Program-made: the position numbers and the translations under genes | Assembly (NCBI RefSeq): GCF_021458635.1 | Contig: NZ_JAIRDQ010000004.1 | Location: forward strand, 248,001-312,000 | Reading direction: 5' to 3' | DNA: 64,000 nt | DNA from: Bradyrhizobium monzae | Lineage (GTDB): Bacteria; Pseudomonadota; Alphaproteobacteria; Rhizobiales; Xanthobacteraceae | Part shown: piece after piece, positions 26,008 through 35,294 of the stretch | Layout of the letters: each line of letters starts with the position of its first letter | How positions within the stretch are numbered: the first letter of the stretch is position 1 | The notes under the pieces: generated by a model | The model's input: the letters and a program-made list of their open reading frames with translations, nothing else | What the model was told of the DNA's origin: nothing | The model's database searches: none

Positions 26008-29000
26008 CTAGGCCACCGCCTCCGGCGGCTTCCCCTCGTTCCGCCCTTCCGCCAGGTTGCGCACCACCACATAGAAGATCGGTGTGAACAGCAGCCCGAA
26101 CAGCGTCACGCCGATCATGCCGAAGAACACGGCAACGCCGACGGCCTGACGCATCTCCGAGCCGGAACCGGACGAGATCACCAGCGGCAGCACGCCGAGG
26201 ATGAAGGCGAAGGACGTCATCAGGATCGGCCGCAGTCGCAACCGGCAGGCGTCGATCACGGCCTCCAGCCGTGGCTTGCCCTCTTTCTCGATGTCGCGTG
26301 CGAACTCGACGATCAGGATCGCGTTTTTCGCCGCCAGTCCCACCAGCACGACGAAGCCGATCTGGGTCAGGATGTTGACGTCCTGGCCCATGATGCGCAC
26401 GCCGATGGTGGCCGCCAGCAAGCACATCGGCACGATCAGGATCACCGCAAACGGCAACGTCCAGCTGCCGTATTGCGCGGCGAGCACGAGATAGACGAAC
26501 AGCACGCAGATCGGGAACACGTAGAGACCGGCATTGCCGCCGGTGACCTGCTGATAAGACAGGTCCGTCCACTCGAACGTAAACCCGCTCGGCAAGATGT
26601 CGTCAGCGAGCTTCTTGATGGTATTGAGCGCGGTGGTCGAGCTCGTACCCGGCGCCGGCTCACCCTGCAATTCGGACGCCGCGTAGAGATTGTAGCGCGC
26701 GACACGGTCCGGACCCGAGACATCCTTGAAGTCGACCACGCTGCCGAGCATCACCATGTCGCCGGAGGCATTTCGCGTGCGCAAGCGCGCGAGATCGGCG
26801 GGCTCTTTCCGGAACGGGAAATCAGCCTGTGCCGTGACGTGATAGGTGCGTCCGAATAGGTTGAAGTCGTTGACATAGGTCGATCCGAAATAGGTCTGGA
26901 TCGTGTCGTTGATGTTGGCGATGGGCACGCCGAGCTTCTGCGCCTTGGTGCGGTCGATGTCGACGAACAGCTGCGGCGTGTTGGCCGAAAACGGCGAGAA
27001 CACAGTGGGGCCGAGGAGCGAGGGCGATTTGCGCGCGGCGGCGACGAGTTCGTCGGTCGCCGAGGCCAGCAGCTCCGGTCCACGGCCCTGCCGATCCTGG
27101 ATGCGGATGGTGAAGCCACCGCCAGTGCCGATGCCGGGCACGGCCGGCGGCGGAATGACGATGATGAACGCGCCCTGAATCGCGGCGAGCCGCTTGCGCA
27201 GCTCGCCCGTAATCGCATTCGCCGTCAGTCCTTTCTTCAGGCGTACCTCGGGTTCGTCGAACACCGGGAACAGCGCAGCTGCATTGCCCGCCTGCGTGCG
27301 CGTGGCGCCGGAGAAGCCGGCGAAGGCGGCAACGCGGATGATGCCCGGCGTATCCAGCGAGATCCGCTCGATCTCGCGCACGACCTCGGTGGTGCGTGCC
27401 AGCGACGCCGCACCCGGCAATTGCACGGATATGATGACGTAGCCGCGGTCCTGCGCCGGGATGAAGCCCTGCGACGTGGTGCCGATCAGCCAGCCGGCGC
27501 TGCCGATCAGCACGACGTAGATCAGGATCATCACCACCGAGTGCCGGATCACGAAATTGGCGACGCCGGCGTAGCCGTGCGCCAACCGGTCGAACACCCG
27601 ATTGAAGGCGCCGGTGAACGCGTTCCATCCACGCGCGAGAATATTCCAGCGTGCCGGCGGTCGCTTCTCCTCGTGCGGGACGAGGATCTGTGAGGCCAGC
27701 GCCGGCGAGAGCGTCAACGAGCAGAAGCAGGAGATCGCGGTCGCGACCGCGATGGTCACGGCGAATTGCTGGAAGAACTGCCCGGATATGCCGCCGAGGA
27801 ACGCCGTCGGCACGAACACTGCGCAGAGCACGAGCGCGATCGAGACCAGCGCGCCGCCAACCTCCTCCATGGTCTTCAGCGCCGCGTCGCGGCGGCTGAG
27901 GCCGTGCTCGAGATGCCGCTCGACATTCTCGACCACGACGATGGCGTCGTCGACCACGATGCCGACGGCGAGCACGAGCCCGAACAAAGTGAGATTGTTG
28001 ATGGAAAAGCCGAGCGCCGCCATCACCGCGAAGGTACCGACCAGCGAGACGGGAATGGCGATGATCGGGATGATCGCCGGCCGCCAGCCCTGCAGGAACA
28101 CCAGCACGACGACGACCACGAGCAGCATGGCCTCGTAGATCGTCTTGATCAGCTCATGAACGGACTGCGCGATGAACTCGGTCGGGTTGTAGCCGATATT
28201 GTAGTCGAGCCCCTTCGGGAAGCTCTCCTTCAGCTTCGTCATGGTGTCGGAGATGTTCTTTGCCGTCGCGAGCGCATTCGATCCCGGCCGCTGCGTCACC
28301 AGCATCGCGACCGCGGATTTACGCAGCAGGAAGCTGTTGGTCGAATAGGCCAATGCGCCGAGCTCGATGCGGGCGACGTCGCGCAAGCGCACCGTGCGGC
28401 CGTCCGAGCCGGCCTTGATCAGGATGTCCTCGAACTGCTTCTGGTCCTTCAACCGTCCCGTGAAAACGAGGTTCGGCTGAAAAGCGCGATCGGCGATCGG
28501 CGGCTCGGCGATCTGGCCACCCGCGATCTGCACGTTCTGGGCGCGGATCGCGGCCAGCACCTCGGTCGAGGTCAGGCCGAGATTGGCGATGCGATCAGGG
28601 TCGAGCCAGAGCCGCATCGAATAGTCGCGCGCGCCAAAGATCTGGATGTCGCCGACACCGTCGATACGCAGCAGCTGGTCGCGGACCTGGAGCAGCGCGT
28701 AGTTGGAGATATAGAGCTGGTCGAACGTGTCGTCGGGCGACAGCATGAACACGACCATCAAAATGTCGGGCGAATTCTTGCGGGTAACGACGCCGTTACG
28801 CTGCACCTCGTCCGGCAGCTGCGGCTGCGCGATCGCGACGCGGTTCTGGACCAGCACCTGCGCCTTGTCGAGATCGGTGCCGAGCTTGAAGGTGACGGTG
28901 ATGGTGAGCTGACCGTTCGAGGTCGCCTGGCTGTAGAGATACAGCATGTCCTCGACGCCGTTGATCTGCTGCTCGATCGGCGCAGCGACGGTGTCGGAGA

Positions 29001-29175
29001 CGGTTTGCGCCGAGGCGCCCGGATATTGCGTGGTGACGACGACGGTCGGCGGCACCACTTGCGGATATTCGGAGACCGGCAGCGTCGAATAAGCGAGCGC
29101 ACCGACGATCAGGAGCACGATCGACAGCACCATCGCCAGGATGGGCTGGTTGATGGAGAGACGGCCCAGATTCAT
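26008..29175 (-). CDS. RND multidrug efflux permease (HAE1 family)
   Basis: A 1055-residue inner-membrane pump of the AcrB/MexF/OqxB type. The N-terminus MNLGRLSINQPILAMVLS, the first porter domain, the span-4 segment GIVVDDAIVVVENVERHLE (proton-relay Asp pair) and the second half starting near residue 540 (RHSVVMILIYVVLIG) are all present, and length is standard. It trimerises and exports drugs, dyes or toxic metabolites with the adaptor encoded upstream. The adaptor stop and this start overlap (ATGA). No outer-membrane TolC/OprM gene lies in the operon, so a channel from elsewhere must serve. No linked regulator is visible. Confidence 0.94.
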   Translation of the reverse strand: MNLGRLSINQPILAMVLSIVLLIVGALAYSTLPVSEYPQVVPPTVVVTTQYPGASAQTVSDTVAAPIEQQINGVEDMLYLYSQATSNGQLTITVTFKLGTDLDKAQVLVQNRVAIAQPQLPDEVQRNGVVTRKNSPDILMVVFMLSPDDTFDQLYISNYALLQVRDQLLRIDGVGDIQIFGARDYSMRLWLDPDRIANLGLTSTEVLAAIRAQNVQIAGGQIAEPPIADRAFQPNLVFTGRLKDQKQFEDILIKAGSDGRTVRLRDVARIELGALAYSTNSFLLRKSAVAMLVTQRPGSNALATAKNISDTMTKLKESFPKGLDYNIGYNPTEFIAQSVHELIKTIYEAMLLVVVVVLVFLQGWRPAIIPIIAIPVSLVGTFAVMAALGFSINNLTLFGLVLAVGIVVDDAIVVVENVERHLEHGLSRRDAALKTMEEVGGALVSIALVLCAVFVPTAFLGGISGQFFQQFAVTIAVATAISCFCSLTLSPALASQILVPHEEKRPPARWNILARGWNAFTGAFNRVFDRLAHGYAGVANFVIRHSVVMILIYVVLIGSAGWLIGTTSQGFIPAQDRGYVIISVQLPGAASLARTTEVVREIERISLDTPGIIRVAAFAGFSGATRTQAGNAAALFPVFDEPEVRLKKGLTANAITGELRKRLAAIQGAFIIVIPPPAVPGIGTGGGFTIRIQDRQGRGPELLASATDELVAAARKSPSLLGPTVFSPFSANTPQLFVDIDRTKAQKLGVPIANINDTIQTYFGSTYVNDFNLFGRTYHVTAQADFPFRKEPADLARLRTRNASGDMVMLGSVVDFKDVSGPDRVARYNLYAASELQGEPAPGTSSTTALNTIKKLADDILPSGFTFEWTDLSYQQVTGGNAGLYVFPICVLFVYLVLAAQYGSWTLPFAVILIVPMCLLAATIGVRIMGQDVNILTQIGFVVLVGLAAKNAILIVEFARDIEKEGKPRLEAVIDACRLRLRPILMTSFAFILGVLPLVISSGSGSEMRQAVGVAVFFGMIGVTLFGLLFTPIFYVVVRNLAEGRNEGKPPEAVA

Positions 29176-30401
29176 GACTTGTCACCAGCCTTGGCACCGG
29201 CCGGCGCTTTCGCGGGAGACGGGGCGACCTTGGCGCCGACGCGGGCGCGCTGGATGCCGTTGACGATGACGCGGTCCTCGGCGTTCAGTCCTTCGCGGAT
29301 CACGCGCAGGCCTTCATCGAGCGGTCCGAGCACCACCGGACGCGCCTCCACCGTGTCGTCGGGCTTCACCACGAACACGATCTTGCGAGACTGGTCGGTC
29401 GCGACCGCGACGTCCGGGATCAGCAGCGCCTCGTAAGGCGCGCTGCCGATCAGGCGAACGCGACCGAACTGGCCGGGCAGGATCGACAGATCGGTGTTCT
29501 TGACCACGGCGCGGCTGCGCAGCGTGCCGGTGGAGACATCGAGGCGGTTGTCGAGGAAGTTGATGGCGCCCTCATGCGACGGCTTTGTCTCGCCAGCCAG
29601 CGTCACCTGCACCGGGTTGGCGGTGTCGCGCGAGCTCGGGCGCTTACCCTCGAACCAGAGCTTGCTGTATTTGATGAAGGTCGTCTCATCCATGTCGAAA
29701 TAGACGTAGATCGGGTCGAGCGAGACGATCGAGGTCAGGAGCGTCGACGTGCCGGTGTCGCTGCCCTGCACGAGGTTGCCCGGGCTGACGAGATGGCGGC
29801 TGACGCGGCCGGTGAGCGGCGCGGTCACATGGGTGAACTCGATGTTGAGCCGGGCCGCCTTCAGCGCGCCCTCGGCCTGGGTCTCGGCGGCGTGCGCGGC
29901 CTGCAAGGCCTGCCGGCGCTGGTCGACGACCTGCTCGGACACCGCGCTGGTCTGAACCAGGTTCAGGCCGCGGTCGAGCTCGCGCTTGGCGAGCTCCACC
30001 TTGGCGCGGGCGTCGGAGAGCTGGCCGTCCGCCTGCTCGGCCACCGCCTCGAACGGGCGCGGGTCGATGACGTACAGCAGGTCGCCCTGATGCACGATCG
30101 CGCCGTCCTGGAACTCGACGGAGTTGACGAAGCCGCCGACGCGGGGGCGCACCTGCACCTCCTCGACCGCCTCGAAGCGGCCGGTGAACTCGTCCCAATC
30201 GGTGACGGTGCGCTTGACCGGCTGGGCGACGGTCACCGGCGGAGGCGGAGGTGCTGCCGCTTGCGATGTCGGTTGTCCGCAACCGCTGAGCGCGAACGCG
30301 GCAGCAAGAAGGCCGGCTATGGCGTAGGGCACGACATAGGGCTTGGACTGAACGAAATCGTGCGTTTTGGCAAATGGCTCGCTTCCGTCCGGTCCAGTCA
30401 T
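29172..30401 (-). CDS. RND efflux adaptor (membrane fusion protein), lipoprotein
   Basis: A 409-residue periplasmic adaptor. An N-terminal hydrophobic stretch ends in the lipobox ALSGC, so Cys41 would be lipidated. Then follow the barrel-sandwich halves (RPRVGGFVNSVEFQDGAIVH), a coiled hairpin of about residues 110-190, and the beta-barrel domain with PLTGRVSRHLVSPGNLVQ. The ATG at 30401 has GAGGA upstream; 22 codons of extra frame to 30467 were rejected. It joins the inner-membrane pump to an outer-membrane channel. The first gene of the two-gene operon. Confidence 0.92.
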   Translation of the reverse strand: MTGPDGSEPFAKTHDFVQSKPYVVPYAIAGLLAAAFALSGCGQPTSQAAAPPPPPVTVAQPVKRTVTDWDEFTGRFEAVEEVQVRPRVGGFVNSVEFQDGAIVHQGDLLYVIDPRPFEAVAEQADGQLSDARAKVELAKRELDRGLNLVQTSAVSEQVVDQRRQALQAAHAAETQAEGALKAARLNIEFTHVTAPLTGRVSRHLVSPGNLVQGSDTGTSTLLTSIVSLDPIYVYFDMDETTFIKYSKLWFEGKRPSSRDTANPVQVTLAGETKPSHEGAINFLDNRLDVSTGTLRSRAVVKNTDLSILPGQFGRVRLIGSAPYEALLIPDVAVATDQSRKIVFVVKPDDTVEARPVVLGPLDEGLRVIREGLNAEDRVIVNGIQRARVGAKVAPSPAKAPAGAKAGDKS

Positions 30402-30727
30402 CCCAGGTCCTCGCATAAAAGCCGCGGAAAATGCACGGTAAGCGCCTATCCGCGGGGGACACAACATGGGTCACCATGATGAAATCTTCAAGACGATAGC
30501 GTACGCAATGCTTCCAAGCGTGCCCTGACCAGGTGGCGGGTTGACAGGGAGTGAGGTGGATCTGCGCGCGGCGGTTGGCGCCAGCGAGGCTCGCGATGAA
30601 CGCGCGGCATTCTCCACCCTCCCCTGGAGGGTAACAAAGAGCCAGCGTCTTCGCACATGACGGAGGCCGACCGCTCGGCTAGACTACCTCCTACAAAAAC
30701 AAGATAAATTGTCCTGGGAGGACAGGC
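30402..30727. other. Divergent intergenic region, 326 bases
   Basis: This gap separates the RND operon from the iron alcohol dehydrogenase gene and must contain both promoters. The only structure seen is the hairpin ACCCTCC/GGAGGGT at 30617-30633, related to the one at 18240-18262. No reading frame with coding character, no convincing operator and no RNA gene was found. Confidence 0.5.
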
Positions 30728-31882
30728 GTGCATCAGGGACGTGTCGTTTACGGCGCGATCGAGGAGGTCGTGTTCGGCCATCCGGCGACTGAGGCCATTG
30801 TCGCGCAGATGGACCGGCTCGGCGCCCGCCGCGCCTACTTGATGGTCTCGGGCACGCTGAACCGAGAGACCGACGAGATCGCAAAAATCGTCCAGGCGCT
30901 GGGCGCCTGCTGCGCCGGGCTGTTCGATGCGATGCCGGCGCACACGCCGCGCGAGGCGGTGATAGCTGCGACCAATGCGGCGCGCGAGGCCGGCGCCGAT
31001 CTGATCGTCACCGTGGGCGGTGGCTCGATCACCGACGGCGCCAAGGCGGTGCAGTTGTGCCTTGCCAACGGTATCGACGATATCGACGGCATCGAGCGTA
31101 TCCGCGTGCGCAAGGGCGTCGCGCCCGAAATGACCGCGCCGACGGTACGCCAGATCAGCGTGCCCACCACGATTGCCGGCGGCGAGTTCTCATCGATCGC
31201 GGGCGTCACCGACCGCAGCACGCATGTGAAGCAGATGCTGCGGCATCCACTCACCGTTCCGCGCGCGACCATCCTCGATCCCGCCATCACCGTGCATACG
31301 CCGGAATGGCTGTTCCTCTCGACCGGCGTCCGCGCCATCGATCATTGCGTCGAGGCGATCTGCTCGCGTGAGACCCACCCTTACGCCGACGCGCAATCGG
31401 TGAAGGGCCTCGCCATGCTCGCCGACGCGCTGCCGCGGGTGAAGGCCGACCCCAGCGATCTCGACGCCCGGATGGATGCGCAGATCGGCACCTGGCTGTC
31501 GATGGGTGCCCTCGCCGCCGGCGTACCGATGGGCGCGAGCCACGGCATCGGCTATGTGCTGGGTGCCGCCTTCGACGTGCCGCATGGCTACACCTCCTGC
31601 GTCATGCTGCCGGCGGTGATGCGCTGGAACGCGCGCGACAACGCCGAACAGCAGATGATCGTCGCCGCCGCCATGGGTTTTCCCGGACGCAACGCCGCCG
31701 ACGTGCTCGATGCCTTCATCCGCTCGCTCGGCATGCCACGCAGCCTCGCGGAGGTCCGCGTCTCGCCGGAACATTTCGACGCCATCGCCGAACAGGCGAT
31801 GCGCACGAACTGGATCCCGCGCAATCCGCGCAAGATCGAGAGCCCGGCGCAAGTGCGCGAAATCCTGCTTCTCGCCGCATAG
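30728..31882 (+). CDS. Iron-containing alcohol dehydrogenase (maleylacetate reductase-like)
   Basis: A 384-residue group III dehydrogenase. The nucleotide loop is VTVGGGSITDGAKAV (about residues 94-108); metal-binding and active-site segments are AIDHCVEAICS and MGASHGIGYVLGAAFDVPHG. The short first region and PTTIAGGEFSSIAGVTD are closest to maleylacetate reductases, which reduce maleylacetate with NAD(P)H in aromatic degradation, but related enzymes act on other ketones and aldehydes. A GTG start is well placed behind GGGAGGAC. The CoA ligase gene starts 18 bases later, so the two are cotranscribed. Confidence 0.88.
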   Translation: MHQGRVVYGAIEEVVFGHPATEAIVAQMDRLGARRAYLMVSGTLNRETDEIAKIVQALGACCAGLFDAMPAHTPREAVIAATNAAREAGADLIVTVGGGSITDGAKAVQLCLANGIDDIDGIERIRVRKGVAPEMTAPTVRQISVPTTIAGGEFSSIAGVTDRSTHVKQMLRHPLTVPRATILDPAITVHTPEWLFLSTGVRAIDHCVEAICSRETHPYADAQSVKGLAMLADALPRVKADPSDLDARMDAQIGTWLSMGALAAGVPMGASHGIGYVLGAAFDVPHGYTSCVMLPAVMRWNARDNAEQQMIVAAAMGFPGRNAADVLDAFIRSLGMPRSLAEVRVSPEHFDAIAEQAMRTNWIPRNPRKIESPAQVREILLLAA

Positions 31883-31900
31883 TTCATAGCCGGAGGACTG

Positions 31901-33451
31901 ATGTACCCAGGTCTGCATGCCCGTCTACGCCCGCTGCAACCCGCCTTCATCATGGCAGCGACGGGCGAGGCCGTCACCTATCGCGAATTCGATGCGCGCA
32001 GCAACCGGCTGGCGCATCTGTTTCGCAAGCATGGATTGAATCGGCTCGATCACTACTCGATCTTCATGGAGAACAATTCCCGCTATCTCGAAGCGTGCAG
32101 CGCGGGCGAGCGGTCGGGGCTGTATTACACCTGCATCAACTCCTTCCTGACGCCGGGCGAGCTCGCCTATCTTCTGGTCAACAGCCAGTCGAAGATCTTG
32201 ATCACGTCGATGGCGAAACTCGACATCGCCCGTGAAGCAATCCAGGCCTGCCCCGACATCAAGCTCTGTATCGTCGCCGACGGCCCCGGCGAGAGCCACC
32301 GCATCGTAGGCCTCGCGGAGGTGACCGCAGATCAGCCGAAGACGCCGATCCCTGATGAATGGCTTGGCACCTCCATGCTCTATTCGTCGGGCACGACCGG
32401 ACGTCCCAAGGGCATCATTCGGCCACTTCCGGAAGAACCGCCGAAGTACAATCTGCCGCTGTTCGATTTCCTTTCAAAACTTTGGCACTACCGCGAGGGC
32501 ATGGTCTATTTGTCGCCGGCGCCGCTCTATCACTCGGCGCCGCAGGCCGCGGTCAATCTCACGATCCGGATCGGCGGCACCGTCGTCATCATGGAGACGT
32601 TCGACCCCGAGCGTTATCTCCAGCTGGTCGAGCAATGGGGCATCACCCACAGCCAGCTGGTGCCAACGATGTTCTCGCGGATGCTGAAGTTGCCGGAAGA
32701 GGTACGCAGCCGCTACGATTTGTCATCGCTCGAGATCGCGATCCATGCCGCCGCGCCCTGCCCTGCGCTGGTGAAAGACGACATCATCAAATGGTGGGGG
32801 CCGATCATCCACGAGTATTACGGCGCGACCGAAGGCCTCGGCTTTACCGCGTGCAACAGCGCGGAATGGCTGGCGCATCGCGGCACCGTCGGCAAGGTGC
32901 TGCTCGGCGACCTCCACATCCTCGACGAGAACATGCAGCCTTGCCCGACGGGCACGCCCGGCCAGGTCTGGTTCAAGACGGGATCGCCGTTCGAATATTT
33001 CAACGATCCGGAGAAGACCAGGGAGGCGCGCTCGGCCGACGGCAGCATGAGCACGGTCGGCGATGTCGGCTATGTCGACGACGACCGCTTCCTTTATCTC
33101 ACCGACCGCGCCACCTTCATGATCATCTCCGGCGGCGTGAACATCTATCCGCAGGAATGCGAGAATCTGCTGATCACCCATCCCAAGGTCGCGGATGCCG
33201 CAGTGTTCGGCGTGCCCAATGCCGATCTCGGCGAAGAGGTGAAGGCCGTGGTGCAGCCGATGCCGGGCGTGATGCCGGGTGACGCGCTCGCCGAGGAGTT
33301 GATCGCCTTCTGCGGGGCATCGCTGTCGCGGCAAAAGGTGCCGCGTTCGGTCGATTTCGAGAAGGAATTGCCGCGGCTGCCGACGGGGAAACTCTACAAG
33401 CGACTGCTGCGGGACCGGTATTGGGGCAACAAGACGTCACGGATTGTGTGA
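31901..33451 (+). CDS. AMP-forming acyl-CoA synthetase
   Basis: A 516-residue ANL-superfamily enzyme. The P-loop is YSSGTTGRPKG (about residues 163-173), the A5 motif is EYYGATEGLG, and the C-terminal domain has GGVNIYPQE and the catalytic-lysine motif LPTGKLYKRLL. It activates a carboxylic acid to an acyl-adenylate and then an acyl-CoA. The ATG is preceded by CGGAGGAC. Neighbours are a maleylacetate reductase-like gene upstream and a peptide-type ABC importer downstream, which suggests an imported acid or conjugate as substrate; the specific acid is unknown. Confidence 0.9.
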   Translation: MYPGLHARLRPLQPAFIMAATGEAVTYREFDARSNRLAHLFRKHGLNRLDHYSIFMENNSRYLEACSAGERSGLYYTCINSFLTPGELAYLLVNSQSKILITSMAKLDIAREAIQACPDIKLCIVADGPGESHRIVGLAEVTADQPKTPIPDEWLGTSMLYSSGTTGRPKGIIRPLPEEPPKYNLPLFDFLSKLWHYREGMVYLSPAPLYHSAPQAAVNLTIRIGGTVVIMETFDPERYLQLVEQWGITHSQLVPTMFSRMLKLPEEVRSRYDLSSLEIAIHAAAPCPALVKDDIIKWWGPIIHEYYGATEGLGFTACNSAEWLAHRGTVGKVLLGDLHILDENMQPCPTGTPGQVWFKTGSPFEYFNDPEKTREARSADGSMSTVGDVGYVDDDRFLYLTDRATFMIISGGVNIYPQECENLLITHPKVADAAVFGVPNADLGEEVKAVVQPMPGVMPGDALAEELIAFCGASLSRQKVPRSVDFEKELPRLPTGKLYKRLLRDRYWGNKTSRIV

Positions 33452-33456
33452 CCCCT

Positions 33457-33487
33457 GGCGTCGTCCTGGCGAACGCCGGACGACGCC
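33457..33487 (+). terminator. GC-rich hairpin after the CoA ligase gene
   Basis: GGCGTCGTCC and GGACGACGCC form a 10-bp stem that continues with GGCG/CGCC around one bulged base, only 6 bases after the stop codon. No T-run follows. It may separate the ligase transcript from the transporter operon, or be a remnant of the GTCGTCC repeat family. Confidence 0.4.
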
Positions 33488-33496
33488 CGAGGAACT

Positions 33497-33515
33497 TCTC
33501 TCACATTGTGAGAGA
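33497..33515. promoter_or_regulatory. Perfect palindrome, candidate operator of the ABC importer operon
   Basis: TCTCTCACATTGTGAGAGA is a perfect 9-bp inverted repeat around one central T, about 140 bases upstream of the binding-protein start. Its size and symmetry are those of a dimeric HTH repressor site (GntR, TetR or IclR class); no cognate regulator gene is adjacent. Operator function is inference. Confidence 0.45.
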
Positions 33516-33656
33516 TCTGCTCCGCGGCCTTTCGTCATCCCAATTGTCGAGACAGCGCGCGCCCTTGCCGGTTGCCTCCCTCCACGCGCGTCGGCTATCG
33601 TCCGGTCAAACAGGCCACAAATGGCCCAAAAGACTAATGTCCAGGGAGGACCGAGG

Positions 33657-35255
33657 ATGCGGAGCGTATGGGCGCTCGCCGCGACGGCGGCGCTATCTTT
33701 GCTGGCGTTTTCGACCACGACCTTCGCCGGTGAGCCCAAACAGGGCGGAATCCTGCGGATGTACCACCGCGACAGCCCCGGCAACGCCTCGATCCATGAG
33801 GGTGCGACCTACTCGCTCAATGTTCCCTTCATGCCGGTGTTCAACAACCTCGTCATTTACAAACAGGACGAGCCCCAGAACACGATGAACAACATCGTGC
33901 CGGAACTCGCGGAGAGCTGGGCCTGGGTCAACGACAACAAGACGCTGACCTTCAAGCTGCGCCAAGGCGTCAAATGGCACGACGGCAAGCCGTTCACCTC
34001 GGCGGATGTGAAATGCACCTTCGACATGCTGATGGGTAAGTCGCAGCAGAAGTTCCGTCAGAACCCGCGCAAATCCTGGTACGAGCAGGTCAATGACATC
34101 TCGACCAATGGTGACTTCGAGGTGTCCTTCAATATGAAGCGGCCGCAGCCGTCACTGCTGGCGCTGCTGGCGTCCGGCTACACGCCGGTCTATCCCTGCC
34201 ACGTCTCGCCCGGCGACATGCGCACGCATCCGATCGGCACCGGCCCGTTCAAGTTCGTCGAGTTCAAGGCCAATGAATCGATCAAGCTGACACGAAATAC
34301 GGATTATTGGCGCAAGGGCCGGCCCTATCTCGACGGCATCGAGTTCACCATCATCCCGAACCGCTCGACCGCGATCCTCGCCTTCGTCGCCGGCAAGTTT
34401 GACATGACCTTCCCGACCGAGGTGAGCATTCCGCTGCTGAAGGACGTGAAATCGCAGGCGCCGAACGCGATCTGCGAGGTCGAACCGAACAACGTCGCGA
34501 CCAACATCATCGTCAATTCATCCGCGCCGCCATTCGACAATATCGACATCCGCAAGGCCATGGCGCTGGCGCTGGACCGCAAGGCGTTCATCTCGATCAT
34601 GTTCGAGGGCCAGGGCGACGTCGGCGGCACCATGCTGCCGCCACCGAACGGACTGTGGGGCATGCCGAAGGAGATGCTGGAGACCATTCCCGGTTACGGT
34701 CCCGACATCAACGCCAATCGCGAGGAAGCCAAGAAGCTGATGCAGAAGGCGGGCTATGGGCCGGACAAGCACCTCGCCGTCAAGGTTTCGACCCGCAACA
34801 TTCCGGTTTATCGCGATCCCGCGGTGATCCTGATCGACCAGCTCAAGAGCATCTATATCGACGGCGAGCTCGACGTGGTCGAGACCGCGAACTGGTTCCC
34901 GAAGATCGCGCGCAAGGATTACATGCTCGGGCTCAACCTGACCGGTAACGCCGTCGACGATCCCGACCAGTCCTTCTACGAGAACTATTCCTGCGGCTCC
35001 GAACGCAACTACACCAACTACTGCAACAAGGAGATCGAGAAGCTGTTCGACGTGCAGTCGCAGGAGACCGACATCGCCAAGCGCAAGAAGCTGGTGTGGG
35101 ACATCGACAAGAAGTTGCAGGAGGACGTCGCCCGCCCGATCATCTTCCACGCGCGCACCGGCACCTGCTGGCAGCCCTATGTCAGGGGCGTGACTGTGAT
35201 GACCAACAGCTCCTATAATGGGTACCGGTACGAAGATCTGTGGATGGACAAGTAG
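33657..35255 (+). CDS. Peptide/nickel-type ABC transporter substrate-binding protein
   Basis: A 532-residue periplasmic protein of the DppA/OppA family (SBP_bac_5). The signal peptide ends TTTFA before GEPKQGGIL. The family segment near residues 75-105 reads ESWAWVNDNKTLTFKLRQGVKWHDG..., followed by KPFTSADVKCTFDML. It captures an oligopeptide or other bulky ligand for the four genes downstream. The ATG at 33657 follows a strong AGGGAGGA; a longer frame from 33444 has no family similarity. It begins the five-gene operon; the 39-base gap to the permease is close enough for cotranscription. Confidence 0.93.
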   Translation: MRSVWALAATAALSLLAFSTTTFAGEPKQGGILRMYHRDSPGNASIHEGATYSLNVPFMPVFNNLVIYKQDEPQNTMNNIVPELAESWAWVNDNKTLTFKLRQGVKWHDGKPFTSADVKCTFDMLMGKSQQKFRQNPRKSWYEQVNDISTNGDFEVSFNMKRPQPSLLALLASGYTPVYPCHVSPGDMRTHPIGTGPFKFVEFKANESIKLTRNTDYWRKGRPYLDGIEFTIIPNRSTAILAFVAGKFDMTFPTEVSIPLLKDVKSQAPNAICEVEPNNVATNIIVNSSAPPFDNIDIRKAMALALDRKAFISIMFEGQGDVGGTMLPPPNGLWGMPKEMLETIPGYGPDINANREEAKKLMQKAGYGPDKHLAVKVSTRNIPVYRDPAVILIDQLKSIYIDGELDVVETANWFPKIARKDYMLGLNLTGNAVDDPDQSFYENYSCGSERNYTNYCNKEIEKLFDVQSQETDIAKRKKLVWDIDKKLQEDVARPIIFHARTGTCWQPYVRGVTVMTNSSYNGYRYEDLWMDK

Positions 35256-35294
35256 CGCAGCGAACAGGCGAGGCAGCTCGGCGGGAGGGCGCGA

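Noticed and set aside
27766..29436. Plus-strand open frame of 556 codons
   Set aside because: Shadow of the RND permease and adaptor genes; Arg/His/Asp-rich without motifs.
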